From contig NZ_JAYSDK010000026.1 of the NCBI RefSeq assembly GCF_041914405.1, forward strand, positions 14,799 to 78,798: 64,000 nt of DNA. Direction: 5' to 3'. Each line of letters opens with the position of its first letter. The stretch's first letter is position 1. Position numbers and translations under genes: made by a program. Below, piece after piece: positions 51,263 to 59,974 of this stretch. The DNA is from Zoogloea sp041914405 (lineage in GTDB: Bacteria; Pseudomonadota; Gammaproteobacteria; Burkholderiales; Rhodocyclaceae). The notes beneath the pieces were generated by a model, which worked only from the letters and a program-made list of their open reading frames with translations, ran no database searches and had not been told where the DNA came from.

Positions 51263-52714
51263 ATGAGCATCAACCGTCGCGATTTTCTGCTCAAGAGCGG
51301 CCTCGGGCTGGGCGCAGCTGCTGCTACCGGCTTCATCCCCGGTATCGGCTACATCAACGCGGCCACTGCCGCGGAGCTGGTCGACCCGCTGGCGGCCAAG
51401 CAGCCGCATTTCCCGGGCAAGATCAAGTCCGTGATCTGGCTGCATCAGAACGGCGCCCCGTCCACGCTGGACCTCTACGACTACAAGCCGGAGCTCGAGC
51501 GCTTGGCCGGTACGCCGGTGCCGGCGTCCTTCCTGAAGGGCATCAAGACCTCCACCCAGGGCGGCGTCAGCAAGCTGTTTGCCTCCAAGCAGCGCACGTG
51601 GAAGCAATATGGCCAGAGCGGCGCGTGGTTCTCCAACCTGCTGCCCAACCTGGCCCAGCATGCGGACACGCTGACCTTCATCAAGTCCAGCGTGACCGTC
51701 GGCGCCACGCATGACATCTCCATTCTCAAGCTCAACACCGGCGACCTGAACCCGGGCCGTCCGTCGCTGGGCGCATGGATCACCTACGCACTGGGCTCCC
51801 TGAACCCGGATCTGCCGCCCTATGTGGTGCTCTACAACGGCGAGCAGGAGCCCAGCGCCGGCTCGGTGAATTGGAGCTCCGGCTTCCTGCCGGCGGTTTA
51901 TCAGGGCACCGCTTTCCGCCCGGGTGAATCCCCCATCCTCTACCTGGAGCGCCCGGACCTGCGCTCCGCCGCGCAGCAGCGCGCGTCGCTGGACCTGCTG
52001 AAGCAGCTCAACCGCTTCGGCGGCGACCGTCGCCCGTCCGACACCGAGCTGCGTGCCCGCCTGGAGTCCTACGAACTGGCCGACCGCATGCAGACGGCTG
52101 CGCCGGCGGCGGTGGATCTCTCCAAGGAGTCGGAAGCCACCCTCAAGCTCTACGGCATCGACGACCCGACCAGCGAGAGTTACGGCAAGGTGCTGCTGCG
52201 CGCCCGTCGCCTGGTGGAGCGCGGTGTGCGCTTCGTGCAGGTGGTGTCCGGCTACCCCAGCAACATCTCCGACCAGGAGCGCCGCAGCTGGGACGCCCAC
52301 AGCGATCTGGACGGCAACCACGCCACCCAGGCGCGCATGGTGGACAAGCCCATCGCTGGCCTGCTGACCGACCTGAAGGCCCTCGGCCTGCTCGACACCA
52401 CGCTGGTGGTGTGGGCCTCCGAGTTCTCCCGCACTTCGTGGGGCGAGAGTGGCACCGGCCGCGACCACAACCCGTGGGGCTACACCCAGTGGATGGCCGG
52501 CGGCGGCCTGAAGGCCGGCTTCACCTACGGTGAGACCGACGAGATCGGCCTGCAGGTGGCGGACAAGGAGAAGGGCGTGGATACCTACGACCTGCACGCC
52601 ACGGTGCTGCACCTGATGGGCCTCGACCACCTCAAGACCACCTTCCTGAACAACGGCCGCTCCGAACGTCCGACGGTGGTGTACGGCAAGGTCGTCAAGG
52701 AGCTGCTGGCTTAA
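51263..52714 (+). CDS. Tat-exported DUF1501 protein, copy 1
   Basis: 483 residues. Twin-arginine signal NRRDFLLKSGLGLGAAAATG. DUF1501 proteins belong to the sulfatase/alkaline-phosphatase-like superfamily. Metal-ligand-like residues appear in SVIWLHQNGAPSTLDLYDYKPEL, HSDLDGNHATQARMVDKPIAGLL, LVVWASEFSRTSWGESGTGRDHNPWG and DTYDLHATVLHLMGLDH. It follows the DUF1549 gene by 34 bp, so both reach the periplasm together, one by Sec and one by Tat. The reaction is unknown; hydrolysis of a sulfate, phosphate or similar ester is a family-based guess. Confidence 0.85.
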   Translation: MSINRRDFLLKSGLGLGAAAATGFIPGIGYINAATAAELVDPLAAKQPHFPGKIKSVIWLHQNGAPSTLDLYDYKPELERLAGTPVPASFLKGIKTSTQGGVSKLFASKQRTWKQYGQSGAWFSNLLPNLAQHADTLTFIKSSVTVGATHDISILKLNTGDLNPGRPSLGAWITYALGSLNPDLPPYVVLYNGEQEPSAGSVNWSSGFLPAVYQGTAFRPGESPILYLERPDLRSAAQQRASLDLLKQLNRFGGDRRPSDTELRARLESYELADRMQTAAPAAVDLSKESEATLKLYGIDDPTSESYGKVLLRARRLVERGVRFVQVVSGYPSNISDQERRSWDAHSDLDGNHATQARMVDKPIAGLLTDLKALGLLDTTLVVWASEFSRTSWGESGTGRDHNPWGYTQWMAGGGLKAGFTYGETDEIGLQVADKEKGVDTYDLHATVLHLMGLDHLKTTFLNNGRSERPTVVYGKVVKELLA

Positions 52715-52766
52715 GGGCTGGGGCTGCCAGGCGGGCGCCGGGAAGCCGGTGCCCGTCATTCCCGCA

Positions 52767-52787
52767 GGATGGCGCGGTGCGCCATCC
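52767..52787 (+). repeat. Intra-operon hairpin
   Basis: GGATGGCGC and GCGCCATCC form a perfect 9-bp stem with a GGT loop in the 108-bp gap between DUF1501 copy 1 and the peroxiredoxin. No T run, so it is more likely an mRNA processing or stability element than a terminator. Confidence 0.5.
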
Positions 52788-52822
52788 GACGAACAACACG
52801 AATTTCCCCAATTGGATCCCGC

Positions 52823-53407
52823 ATGAAGCGATCTCTCCTGTCCAGCTTGCTGCTCGCCAGCGTGCTCGCGACGCCCGCATTCGCGGCCCTCAACGAGGGC
52901 GACAAGGCGCCGGAATTCAGCGCTCAGGCTTCGTTGGCCGGCAAGGCCTTCAACTATTCCTTCCGCGATGCGCTGAAGAAGGGGCCGGTGGTGGTCTATT
53001 TCTACCCGTCGGCCTTTACCGGTGGCTGCAATCTGCAGGCCCACACTTTCGCTGAGAACATCGACAAGTTCTCCGCCGCCGGCGCGACGGTGATCGGTGT
53101 GTCCCTCGATAGCATCAAGCGCCTCAATGCCTTCTCGGCGGACCCGCAATACTGCGCCAGCAAGGTTGCGGTGGCCTCCGATCCAGACGGCAAGATCGCC
53201 AAGTCCTTCAATCTGGCGGTGGCCGACGTACCGGCCGGGCGGAAGGACACCCGTGGCGAGGACATCGACCACGGCCGCGTCGATCGTGTGACCTTCGTCG
53301 TCAAGCCGGATGGCCAGGTTGCCGCGACGATCGGTGGTGTGGCGCCGGTGGAGAACGTCGAGAAAGCGCTTGAGACGGTAACGCGCCTGGCGTCCGCGCG
53401 GCGCTGA
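52823..53407 (+). CDS. Secreted peroxiredoxin (AhpC/TSA, Bcp-like), copy 1
   Basis: 194 residues with a Sec signal (LLSSLLLASVLATPAFA). The thioredoxin-fold domain has LNEGDKAPEFSAQASLAGKAFNYSF, VVVYFYPSAFTGGCNLQAHTFAENIDKF with the peroxidatic Cys in TxxC, VSLDSIKRLNAF and a second Cys in DPQYCASK. Bcp-type enzymes reduce peroxides. Export is uncommon for this class and implies peroxide production in the periplasm. The residues after the Cys (NLQAH instead of TxE) differ from the norm and are shared with copy 2. Confidence 0.87.
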   Translation: MKRSLLSSLLLASVLATPAFAALNEGDKAPEFSAQASLAGKAFNYSFRDALKKGPVVVYFYPSAFTGGCNLQAHTFAENIDKFSAAGATVIGVSLDSIKRLNAFSADPQYCASKVAVASDPDGKIAKSFNLAVADVPAGRKDTRGEDIDHGRVDRVTFVVKPDGQVAATIGGVAPVENVEKALETVTRLASARR

Positions 53408-53417
53408 GGGGCATCGT

Positions 53418-54155
53418 TTGAGTTTGAGCGTTCGCAAGGCCCCGGGCCTGGCCTGGGGTGTGGGAGGCTGCGCGGCGGTGTTGCTGGCAGTCTTCCTGTC
53501 CGGGCCGGTGGCGGCCCAGGCGATAAAGAGCAAGGGGAAGTCGGTAACGGGGGCGGTGCCTGTCGTGGCCGCCTCCGCACCGCGTAGCGGCGATCCGGTC
53601 GCCGGCGCCCGCAAGTCGGACGATGAGCGTTGCCAGGAGTGCCACGGCGCCGATGGCCACGGTTTTGGCCAGAGCGCCAGTTCGGAGGGACGGCATCCCA
53701 AGCTGGGCGGCCTGCCTGCCGACTACATCGTCAAGCAGATCGCGGATTTCCGTAGTGGCGCGCGCAAGCACGACGTGATGACGGTGATGGCGCGGACCGT
53801 CGATCCGGCCGACATCGCAGACATCGCGGCCTACTTCTCCAGCCAGAAGCCCATGCAGGGCGACGGCCAGGGCGACGATCCGCTGGGGCGCAAGCTCTTC
53901 GAGAGCGGCGATCCGGCCCGCGGCGTGGACGCCTGCGTGGGCTGCCACGGTCCGGCGGGGAAGGGTATCGCCGGCCTGGGCGCCGCCTCACCACCGATTG
54001 GCGGGCAGGAGTGGCGCTACCTGGAAAAGCAGTTGCTGGACTGGCGCAGCGGTGATCGCAGCAATAGTCGTGACGGGGTGATGAACCGCATTGCCAAGAC
54101 CCTCAGTGACGAGGAGGTGAGGGCGCTGGCGAACTACCTGTCCGCACAGCGTTGA
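53418..54155 (+). CDS. Exported dihaem cytochrome c, copy 1
   Basis: 245 residues. A hydrophobic N-terminal signal (GVGGCAAVLLAVFLSGPVAAQA) is followed by two class I cytochrome c domains with CQECH and CVGCH haem sites, like cytochrome c4. Each repeat has the LGGLPADYIVKQIADFRSGARKHDVM or IGGQEWRYLEKQLLDWRSGDRSNS pattern before a Met that can be the axial ligand. It uses a TTG start 10 bp after the peroxiredoxin. It probably carries electrons from the cassette to a terminal oxidase or reductase. Confidence 0.88.
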   Translation: MSLSVRKAPGLAWGVGGCAAVLLAVFLSGPVAAQAIKSKGKSVTGAVPVVAASAPRSGDPVAGARKSDDERCQECHGADGHGFGQSASSEGRHPKLGGLPADYIVKQIADFRSGARKHDVMTVMARTVDPADIADIAAYFSSQKPMQGDGQGDDPLGRKLFESGDPARGVDACVGCHGPAGKGIAGLGAASPPIGGQEWRYLEKQLLDWRSGDRSNSRDGVMNRIAKTLSDEEVRALANYLSAQR

Positions 54156-54579
54156 TGCGCCGCTGCGCATGGCTGGGCAGCCTCTGTTGGCGGTGCAGCA
54201 TTTTCGTTGGTCCCAGTGCTGTCAGCGCAGCAGGCGATCTTCTCGACCGCACTCGCAAAGGCTGTCGGGAGGGTACTTCCGTGAGCCCCGGAGATTTTGT
54301 AAGCGATTGAAAAGTTGAATTCTTGATTGCCATTTGATGACCATGGAATGACGTCCGGGCGGGGCGGCATGGATTCTGCTGACAGCTGGCATGCCGATGC
54401 GCAAGCCTCGGCTCATCCAATCTGTCATTGGAAGGTTCACGGCAATGAGGAGTCAGCAGTTGGCCATGTCGCCGACGCCGGCATCGATGGAGGCCGTACA
54501 GGCTGCCCGCTGAACCGAATGCAGGTTTTCTATGCGTCGGTTCGGTGAAGAGTCGACGCAGGCACATGGAGTAGAAACG
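54156..54579. other. Gap between the two cassettes
   Basis: 424 bp without a supportable gene. I see no clear terminator and no correctly spaced sigma-54 or sigma-70 promoter, so copy 2 may be read from the copy 1 promoter or use a weak one. A short AT-rich patch lies at 54285-54345. Confidence 0.5.
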
Positions 54580-57048
54580 ATGAAGAGAAAAGCCGCATCC
54601 CTGGCTGTGGCCTGGAGCCTGGTCGGGGTCATGAGTCTGGAGTCGGTGGCCGTGGTGGCTGCCGAGGCTGCGCCTGCCGAGCAACCGCGGTCGGCCCGAT
54701 CGGCGCAAGGCCAGCAGCACTGGGCCTATCAAGCTGTCGCGCGGCCCGCCACCCCGGCCGTCAAGAATGCCAGGTGGGTGCGCAGCCCGATCGATGCCCA
54801 CATCCTGGCCCAGCTCGAAGCCAAGGGCATCAAGCCGTCCGCCGATGCGGACCGGGCAACGCTGATCCGCCGCGTGACGTTGGATACCTGGGGCATCATT
54901 CCGACCCCGGAAGAGGTCAAGGCCTTCGTCAATGACAAGTCGCCCAACGCCTACGAGAAGCTGGTGGACCGCCTGCTTGCGTCGCCGCGCTACGGCGAGC
55001 GCTGGGGCCGCCGCTGGCTTGACTTGACCCGCCACGCCGACAGCGACGGCTACAACACCGACGGTACCCGGCCGAACATGTGGCGTTACCGGGACTACGT
55101 CATCAAGGCCTTCAACGACGACAAGCCCTACGATGTCTTCATCAAGGAACAACTGGCTGGCGACGAGCTGTGGCCTGATCGCAAGGACGCCTTGGTGGCG
55201 ACCGGCTTCCTGCGCAACTTCCCTGATGAGATCAACGCCCGCGACCTCAATCTGAAGAAGCAGGAGATCGCCAACGACCTGACCGACACGGTCAGCTCGG
55301 TGTTCCTGGCCACCACGGCCAACTGCGCCCAGTGCCACAACCACAAGTTCGACAAGTTCAGCCAGAAAGAGTACTACCAGCTCCAGGCCTACTTTGTTAA
55401 CACCAGCTTCCGTGACGACGTGACGCCGCTGTCCGGCAAGGAGCTGGCCGACTACTCGGCCAAGCTCGCCAAGTGGGAAGAGGCCACCAAGGACATCCGT
55501 GCCAAGCAGGAGGCTCTGCTCAAGCCCTACATCGACAAGCTGGAGGCGGACCGCCTGCTCGGCTTTGTGCCGGAGACCCGCGAGTCCATCACCAAGCCGG
55601 AAAAGGAACGCAACGCCTACGATCGCTGGATTTACCACCGTAACCTGTGGACCATGTCCGGCCGCACCCGCAATGCGGCCAACCAGATGAAGGAGAAGGA
55701 CAAGGCTCAGTATGCGGAGTACGAAAAGCTGCAGGCCGAGCTGAAGAAGTTCGACGACATCAAGCCGAAGGATCCGGGCAACATTTCCACCGCTACGGAG
55801 CTCGGCCACAGCGATTCGCCGTCCACCTTCGTGCTCTTCAAGGGCATCTACGACCGCAAGCTGGAGGAAGTCCAGCCGGCGCTGCCGGCGGCCCTGTCCG
55901 GCGGCCAGAACCCGCAGATCGTCGCCACCGCCGCCTCGTCCGGCCGGCGCACTGCGCTCGCCAACTGGATCGCCAGCCCGTCCAATCCGCTTACCGCACG
56001 GGTCTTCGCGAACCGGGTGTGGAACACCTACTTCGGCCGCGGCCTGGTGGATACCGTCAATGACTTCGGCAAGATGGGCCAGAAGCCGGTCAACCCGGCG
56101 CTGCTCGACTACCTGGCCGACAGCTTCGTGAAGAACGGCTGGAGCGTGAAGAAGCTGCAGAAGGAAATCCTGCTGTCCAGCGTGTATCGCCAGTCGTCCG
56201 ACCACCGGGAGGATCTGGTCAGCGTCGATCCGGAGAACAAGCTGCTGGCCTACTTCCCGCGCCAGCGTCTGGACGCGGAGCAGGTGCGCGACTCCCTGCT
56301 GTACGCCGCCGGCCTGCTCGAAGAGAAGATCGGTGGTCCGTCGGTGTTCCCGCCGGTGCCGGTCAATTTCGACAACCGCAACGCGTGGAAGGTCTCCGAC
56401 AGCCTGGCCGACCAGCATCGCCGCAGCGCCTACATCTTCGTGCGCCGCAACACGCCGTACCCGCTGCTCGACACCTTCGACTGGGCCAACCCGCAGCTGG
56501 TCCATGGCCGCCGCGAGGTGACCACCACCGCGCCGCAGGCACTGGCTCTGGTCAATAGCGACCTGGTCTTCGAGTGGTCGAAGGCGCTAGCCGGCCGCGT
56601 GATCCGTGAGGCGGGCGAGAACGACAACGCGCGCCTCGACCGCCTGTACCAGATCGCCTTCGGCCGTAACCCGGACAAGGCCGAGAAAGACTCCCTGCTG
56701 GCTTTCCTGGACAAGGAAGAGAAGGTCGTCGCCGGTCAGATATCCACTGGCAAGAAGGTGGTTGCCCCGGTTGGCGCCAAGGATGCCGGCGCTGTGCGCG
56801 AGAAGGTGGACGGTCTCTTCAAGACGCTCTACGGCCGCAGCCCGGACAAGTTCGAGCGCGCCACGCTGCTGTCCTACCTGGACACCCAGCAGGCCAAGCT
56901 GGCGAAAGCGTCCGATGAGGATGGCGAAGGCAGCGCCGGCGGTGCCAGGGCGTCCGCCAGGGACAAGGCCAACCCGGCCCGCAGCGCCGCCTTCGTGGAG
57001 CTGGTCCATGCCGTGGTGAACTCCAACGAATTCCTCTATCGCCTGTAA
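54580..57048 (+). CDS. Exported DUF1549/DUF1553 protein with CxxCH haem motif, copy 2
   Basis: 822 residues, paralogue of the 48880 protein with the same order of domains. Signal region MKRKAASLAVAWSLVGVMSLESVAVVAAEA. DUF1549: PIDAHILAQLEAKGIKPS, TLDTWGIIPTPEEVKAFV, ANCAQCHNHKFDKFSQKEYYQLQAYF, with the haem-binding CAQCH (Cys about 249). DUF1553: RRTALANWIASPSNPLTARVFANRVWNTYF, SVKKLQKEILLSSVYRQSS, GGPSVFPPVP. It is about 40 residues longer than copy 1 through an insert before the C-terminus (VREKVDGLFKTLYGRSPDKF...). The ATG 54580 follows GGAGTAG. Confidence 0.85.
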   Translation: MKRKAASLAVAWSLVGVMSLESVAVVAAEAAPAEQPRSARSAQGQQHWAYQAVARPATPAVKNARWVRSPIDAHILAQLEAKGIKPSADADRATLIRRVTLDTWGIIPTPEEVKAFVNDKSPNAYEKLVDRLLASPRYGERWGRRWLDLTRHADSDGYNTDGTRPNMWRYRDYVIKAFNDDKPYDVFIKEQLAGDELWPDRKDALVATGFLRNFPDEINARDLNLKKQEIANDLTDTVSSVFLATTANCAQCHNHKFDKFSQKEYYQLQAYFVNTSFRDDVTPLSGKELADYSAKLAKWEEATKDIRAKQEALLKPYIDKLEADRLLGFVPETRESITKPEKERNAYDRWIYHRNLWTMSGRTRNAANQMKEKDKAQYAEYEKLQAELKKFDDIKPKDPGNISTATELGHSDSPSTFVLFKGIYDRKLEEVQPALPAALSGGQNPQIVATAASSGRRTALANWIASPSNPLTARVFANRVWNTYFGRGLVDTVNDFGKMGQKPVNPALLDYLADSFVKNGWSVKKLQKEILLSSVYRQSSDHREDLVSVDPENKLLAYFPRQRLDAEQVRDSLLYAAGLLEEKIGGPSVFPPVPVNFDNRNAWKVSDSLADQHRRSAYIFVRRNTPYPLLDTFDWANPQLVHGRREVTTTAPQALALVNSDLVFEWSKALAGRVIREAGENDNARLDRLYQIAFGRNPDKAEKDSLLAFLDKEEKVVAGQISTGKKVVAPVGAKDAGAVREKVDGLFKTLYGRSPDKFERATLLSYLDTQQAKLAKASDEDGEGSAGGARASARDKANPARSAAFVELVHAVVNSNEFLYRL

Positions 57049-57084
57049 GCGCCGTACCGAGAACAAGGCAGGAACACATACATC

Positions 57085-58530
57085 ATGACTCACGATCACA
57101 ACGCCCGTCGTCGCTTCCTCGTCAATGCCGGCTATGGCATCGGCGCCTTCGCCTTCAGCGGCATCTTGCCCGGCGGCGGCTTCATCTCCTCCGTGCAGGC
57201 CGCCGACTACGTGGACCCGTTGGCCCCCAAGCAACCCCACCACACCCCCAAGGCCAAGGCGGTGATCTGGCTGCACATGGCCGGCGCGCCGTCCACCCTC
57301 GACCTGTTCGACTACAAGCCTGAGCTGGTCAAGCTGCACGGCCAGCCGCTGCCGGACTCCTTCTCCAAGAACCTCAAGACGGCCACCGACGGCGGTGTCG
57401 GCGCCCTTTACGCCACCAAGCGCACCTGGAAGCAATACGGTGAGAGCGGGGCCTGGTTCTCCGACCTGGTGCCCAACCTGGCCCAGCACGCCGACAAGAT
57501 CTGCTTCCTGAAGGGCAGCAAGACCGAAGGCTCGACCCACGTCATCGCCTCCCTCAAGCTGCACACCAGCGGCCTGGTGCCGGGCCGTCCGGCCCTCGGC
57601 TCGTGGATCCAGTACGGCCTCGGCACCAACAACCCCGACCTGCCGGCCTTCGTGGTGCTCGCCAACGGGCGCAGCACCGGCGGCGGCGGGCGCGGCCAGG
57701 TGATCTGGAGTTCCGGCTTCCTGCCCGCGGTGTACCAGGGCACGGCCTTCCGCCAGGGCGATTCGCCGATCATGTACCTGGACCGCCCGGCCGGGGTGTC
57801 CGACGCGGAACAGCGCAACACGCTGGAGCTGCTGAAGACCCTCAACCAGCGCACCACTGCGCGCTTTCCGGCGGATACCGAGCTGGAGGCCCGCCTGCGC
57901 TCCTACGACCTGGCCTACCGCATGCAGAAATCGGCGCCGGAGGCAGTGGACCTGTCAAAGGAAAGCGACGCCACCAAGAAGCTCTACGGCCTCGACGACA
58001 AGGCCACGGTGGAATATGGCACCAACCTGCTGCGGGCCCGCCGCCTGGTCGAGAAGGGTGTGCGCTTCGTGCATGTGATCTCCGGCTCGCCGGACGACAG
58101 CCTGCCGGACTGGGACGCCCACAACAACATCGAGAAGAACCACGGCACGATGGCCAAGCTGGTGGACAAGCCGATCGCTGGCCTGCTCGCCGACCTGGAG
58201 GCCCGCGGCCTGCTGAAGGACACGCTGGTGGTGTGGACCTCCGAATTCGGCCGCACGCCTTACGGCCAGACCGGTGACGGGCGCGACCACAATCCGTGGG
58301 GCTTCACCTCGTGGATCGCCGGCGGCGGTATCAAGGCCGGCTATACCCACGGGGCCACCGACGAGATCGGCCTGCGTGCGACGTCCGGCATCGTCGACAC
58401 CTACGACCTGCAGGCCACGCTGCTGCATCAGCTGGGCCTCGACCATCGCAAGCTGACCTTCCAGTACCAGGGCCGTCAGGAGAAGGCGACGACCGTCTTC
58501 GGCGACGTGGTGCCGGAAATCATCACCTGA
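57085..58530 (+). CDS. Tat-exported DUF1501 protein, copy 2
   Basis: 481 residues, paralogue of the 51263 protein. Twin-arginine signal with RRRFLVNAGYGIGAFAFSG. It retains VIWLHMAGAPSTLDLFDYKPELVKL, WDAHNNIEKNHGTMAKLVDKPIAGLL, LVVWTSEFGRTPYGQTGDGRDHNPWG and DTYDLQATLLHQLGLDH. Copy 1 has DLHAT where this has DLQAT, a change at a possible metal ligand that could separate the substrates. It follows DUF1549 copy 2 by 36 bp. Confidence 0.85.
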   Translation: MTHDHNARRRFLVNAGYGIGAFAFSGILPGGGFISSVQAADYVDPLAPKQPHHTPKAKAVIWLHMAGAPSTLDLFDYKPELVKLHGQPLPDSFSKNLKTATDGGVGALYATKRTWKQYGESGAWFSDLVPNLAQHADKICFLKGSKTEGSTHVIASLKLHTSGLVPGRPALGSWIQYGLGTNNPDLPAFVVLANGRSTGGGGRGQVIWSSGFLPAVYQGTAFRQGDSPIMYLDRPAGVSDAEQRNTLELLKTLNQRTTARFPADTELEARLRSYDLAYRMQKSAPEAVDLSKESDATKKLYGLDDKATVEYGTNLLRARRLVEKGVRFVHVISGSPDDSLPDWDAHNNIEKNHGTMAKLVDKPIAGLLADLEARGLLKDTLVVWTSEFGRTPYGQTGDGRDHNPWGFTSWIAGGGIKAGYTHGATDEIGLRATSGIVDTYDLQATLLHQLGLDHRKLTFQYQGRQEKATTVFGDVVPEIIT

Positions 58531-58597
58531 CCGGCAACGGGGGGCGAGGGCAGGGGCCCTCGCCATGCCCGCCGGCATTCACCCTGAGCTTGACCCC

Positions 58598-58981
58598 ATG
58601 TACAAGAAAAAACTGTTCCGCCTTGCCCTGACCAGCCTGCTCGCCACGACCGCGCTCACCGCCTCCGGGGCGGTGGATGAGGACTTCATGCGCAACGTTG
58701 AAGACACGTTCAAGAGCGCGGATGCCGCCATCGGCATCAAGGACGCAAAGACCGCCACCGCGGATGCCAAGGAACTGGAGAAGCTCTTCAAGGAAGTGGC
58801 GGACCATTACGTGAAGAAAGGCGATGCCGAGGACGGCGTGAAAATGTCCCAGAAGAGCATCGACCTGTCCGCGCGCATCGTGACCACCGTCGCCGCCAAG
58901 GATTTCGACAGCGCCGCCGCCGCATCCGCCGAACTCGGCCGGACCTGCAAGGCCTGCCACAACGTCTACAAGCAGGACTGA
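58598..58981 (+). CDS. Small cytochrome c'-like monohaem protein A
   Basis: 127 residues with a Sec signal (LFRLALTSLLATTALTASG). Predicted to be mainly helical, with the haem motif CKACHNVYK at the extreme C-terminus, as in cytochromes c'. This C-terminal position sets it apart from class I cytochromes. It is specific to cassette 2 and lies 4 bp before the peroxiredoxin gene. Likely a periplasmic electron carrier or small-ligand binder. Confidence 0.75.
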   Translation: MYKKKLFRLALTSLLATTALTASGAVDEDFMRNVEDTFKSADAAIGIKDAKTATADAKELEKLFKEVADHYVKKGDAEDGVKMSQKSIDLSARIVTTVAAKDFDSAAAASAELGRTCKACHNVYKQD

Positions 58982-58985
58982 CCCC

Positions 58986-59567
58986 ATGAAGAAGACCCTC
59001 GTGATCGGCGCCTTGCTCGCCGCCCTGGCCGTGCCCGCTACCGCCGCCCTCAAGGAAGGTGACGCCGCGCCGGACTTCAAGGCCCAGGCCTCGCTGGCCG
59101 GCAAGGCCTTTTCCTATTCCCTGAAGGACGCCCTCAGGAAGGGGCCGGTGGTGGTGTACTTCTACCCGTCGGCCTACACCAATGGCTGCAACCTGCAAGC
59201 CCACACCTTTGCCGAGAACATGGACAGGTTCAATGCGGCCGGTGCCACCGTGGTTGGCGTGTCCCTGGACAGCATCGGCCGCCTCAACGAATTTTCCGCC
59301 GACCCGGAGTTCTGCGCCGGCAAGCTGCCGGTTGCCTCGGATGCCGACGGCCGTATCGCCAAGTCCTTCGACATCGCGGTGCGCGAGGCGCGCAGCGGAG
59401 CCAAGGACACCCGTGGCAAGGACATCGACCACGGCTTCTCCGAGCGCACCACCTTCGTGATCAGGCCGGACGGCCGCATCGCCGCCACGGTGGCGGGCCT
59501 CCAGCCGGTGGCCAACGTGGATAAGGCCCTCGAAGTGGTACAGACGCTGGCAGGCAGGGCACGTTGA
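58986..59567 (+). CDS. Secreted peroxiredoxin (AhpC/TSA, Bcp-like), copy 2
   Basis: 193 residues, close paralogue of copy 1. Signal LVIGALLAALAVPATA, then LKEGDAAPDFKAQASLAGKAFSYSL, YFYPSAYTNGCNLQAHTFAENMDRF with the peroxidatic Cys, VSLDSIGRLNEFSADPEFCAGK with the second Cys, and DIDHGFSERTTFVIRPDG. A secreted peroxidase in both cassettes suggests that peroxide is a by-product of the main reaction. The next gene starts inside its stop codon (TTGA). Confidence 0.87.
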   Translation: MKKTLVIGALLAALAVPATAALKEGDAAPDFKAQASLAGKAFSYSLKDALRKGPVVVYFYPSAYTNGCNLQAHTFAENMDRFNAAGATVVGVSLDSIGRLNEFSADPEFCAGKLPVASDADGRIAKSFDIAVREARSGAKDTRGKDIDHGFSERTTFVIRPDGRIAATVAGLQPVANVDKALEVVQTLAGRAR

Positions 59568-59974
59568 AGCGCGTCTTTTCCCGTCTGCTGGCGGTTGCCG
59601 TCGTGAGTGCGGGTGTGCTCTTCGTCGGCAACGCAGCGGCCGACAGCATCCTCGAGTTTGATGTGTGGATGCAGAAGATCGACCGTCACAGCCAGTCCGT
59701 GCTGCTGGCCCTCAAGCGTCAGGATGCGGCGTCGGCCATTGCTGACGCCCGCGAGCTGGAGCACCTGTACGGCTTTATGGAGCGCTTCTACGAGGCCCGC
59801 GGTGAGCACGACGATCCGTTGCTGTTGTCCTGGGACGGACGCCAGCGAGCGGCCAGTGCGGCGAGCCTGGTGCAGCGCGGGGATTTCGCCGCAGCCTATG
59901 AGTCGGCGCTGGGCATTGCCCGTGACTGCCGGGCCTGCCACGACCGCTTCAAGCCGATTCGGCCACTGGGGTGA
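59564..59974 (+). CDS. Small cytochrome c'-like monohaem protein B
   Basis: 136 residues, TTG start overlapping the peroxiredoxin by 4 bp. Sec signal (LLAVAVVSAGVLFVGNAAA). Helical, with haem motif CRACHDRFKPI near the C-terminus, so it resembles protein A and cytochrome c'. The two are diverged paralogues that flank the peroxiredoxin. It overlaps the dihaem cytochrome by 4 bp, so cassette 2 is translated as a chain. Confidence 0.75.
   Translation: MKRVFSRLLAVAVVSAGVLFVGNAAADSILEFDVWMQKIDRHSQSVLLALKRQDAASAIADARELEHLYGFMERFYEARGEHDDPLLLSWDGRQRAASAASLVQRGDFAAAYESALGIARDCRACHDRFKPIRPLG

Noticed and set aside
54387..54401. TGGCATGCCGATGCG upstream of DUF1549 copy 2, resembling a sigma-54 promoter
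   Set aside because: The GG-to-GC spacing is one base too short, which abolishes sigma-54 promoters.
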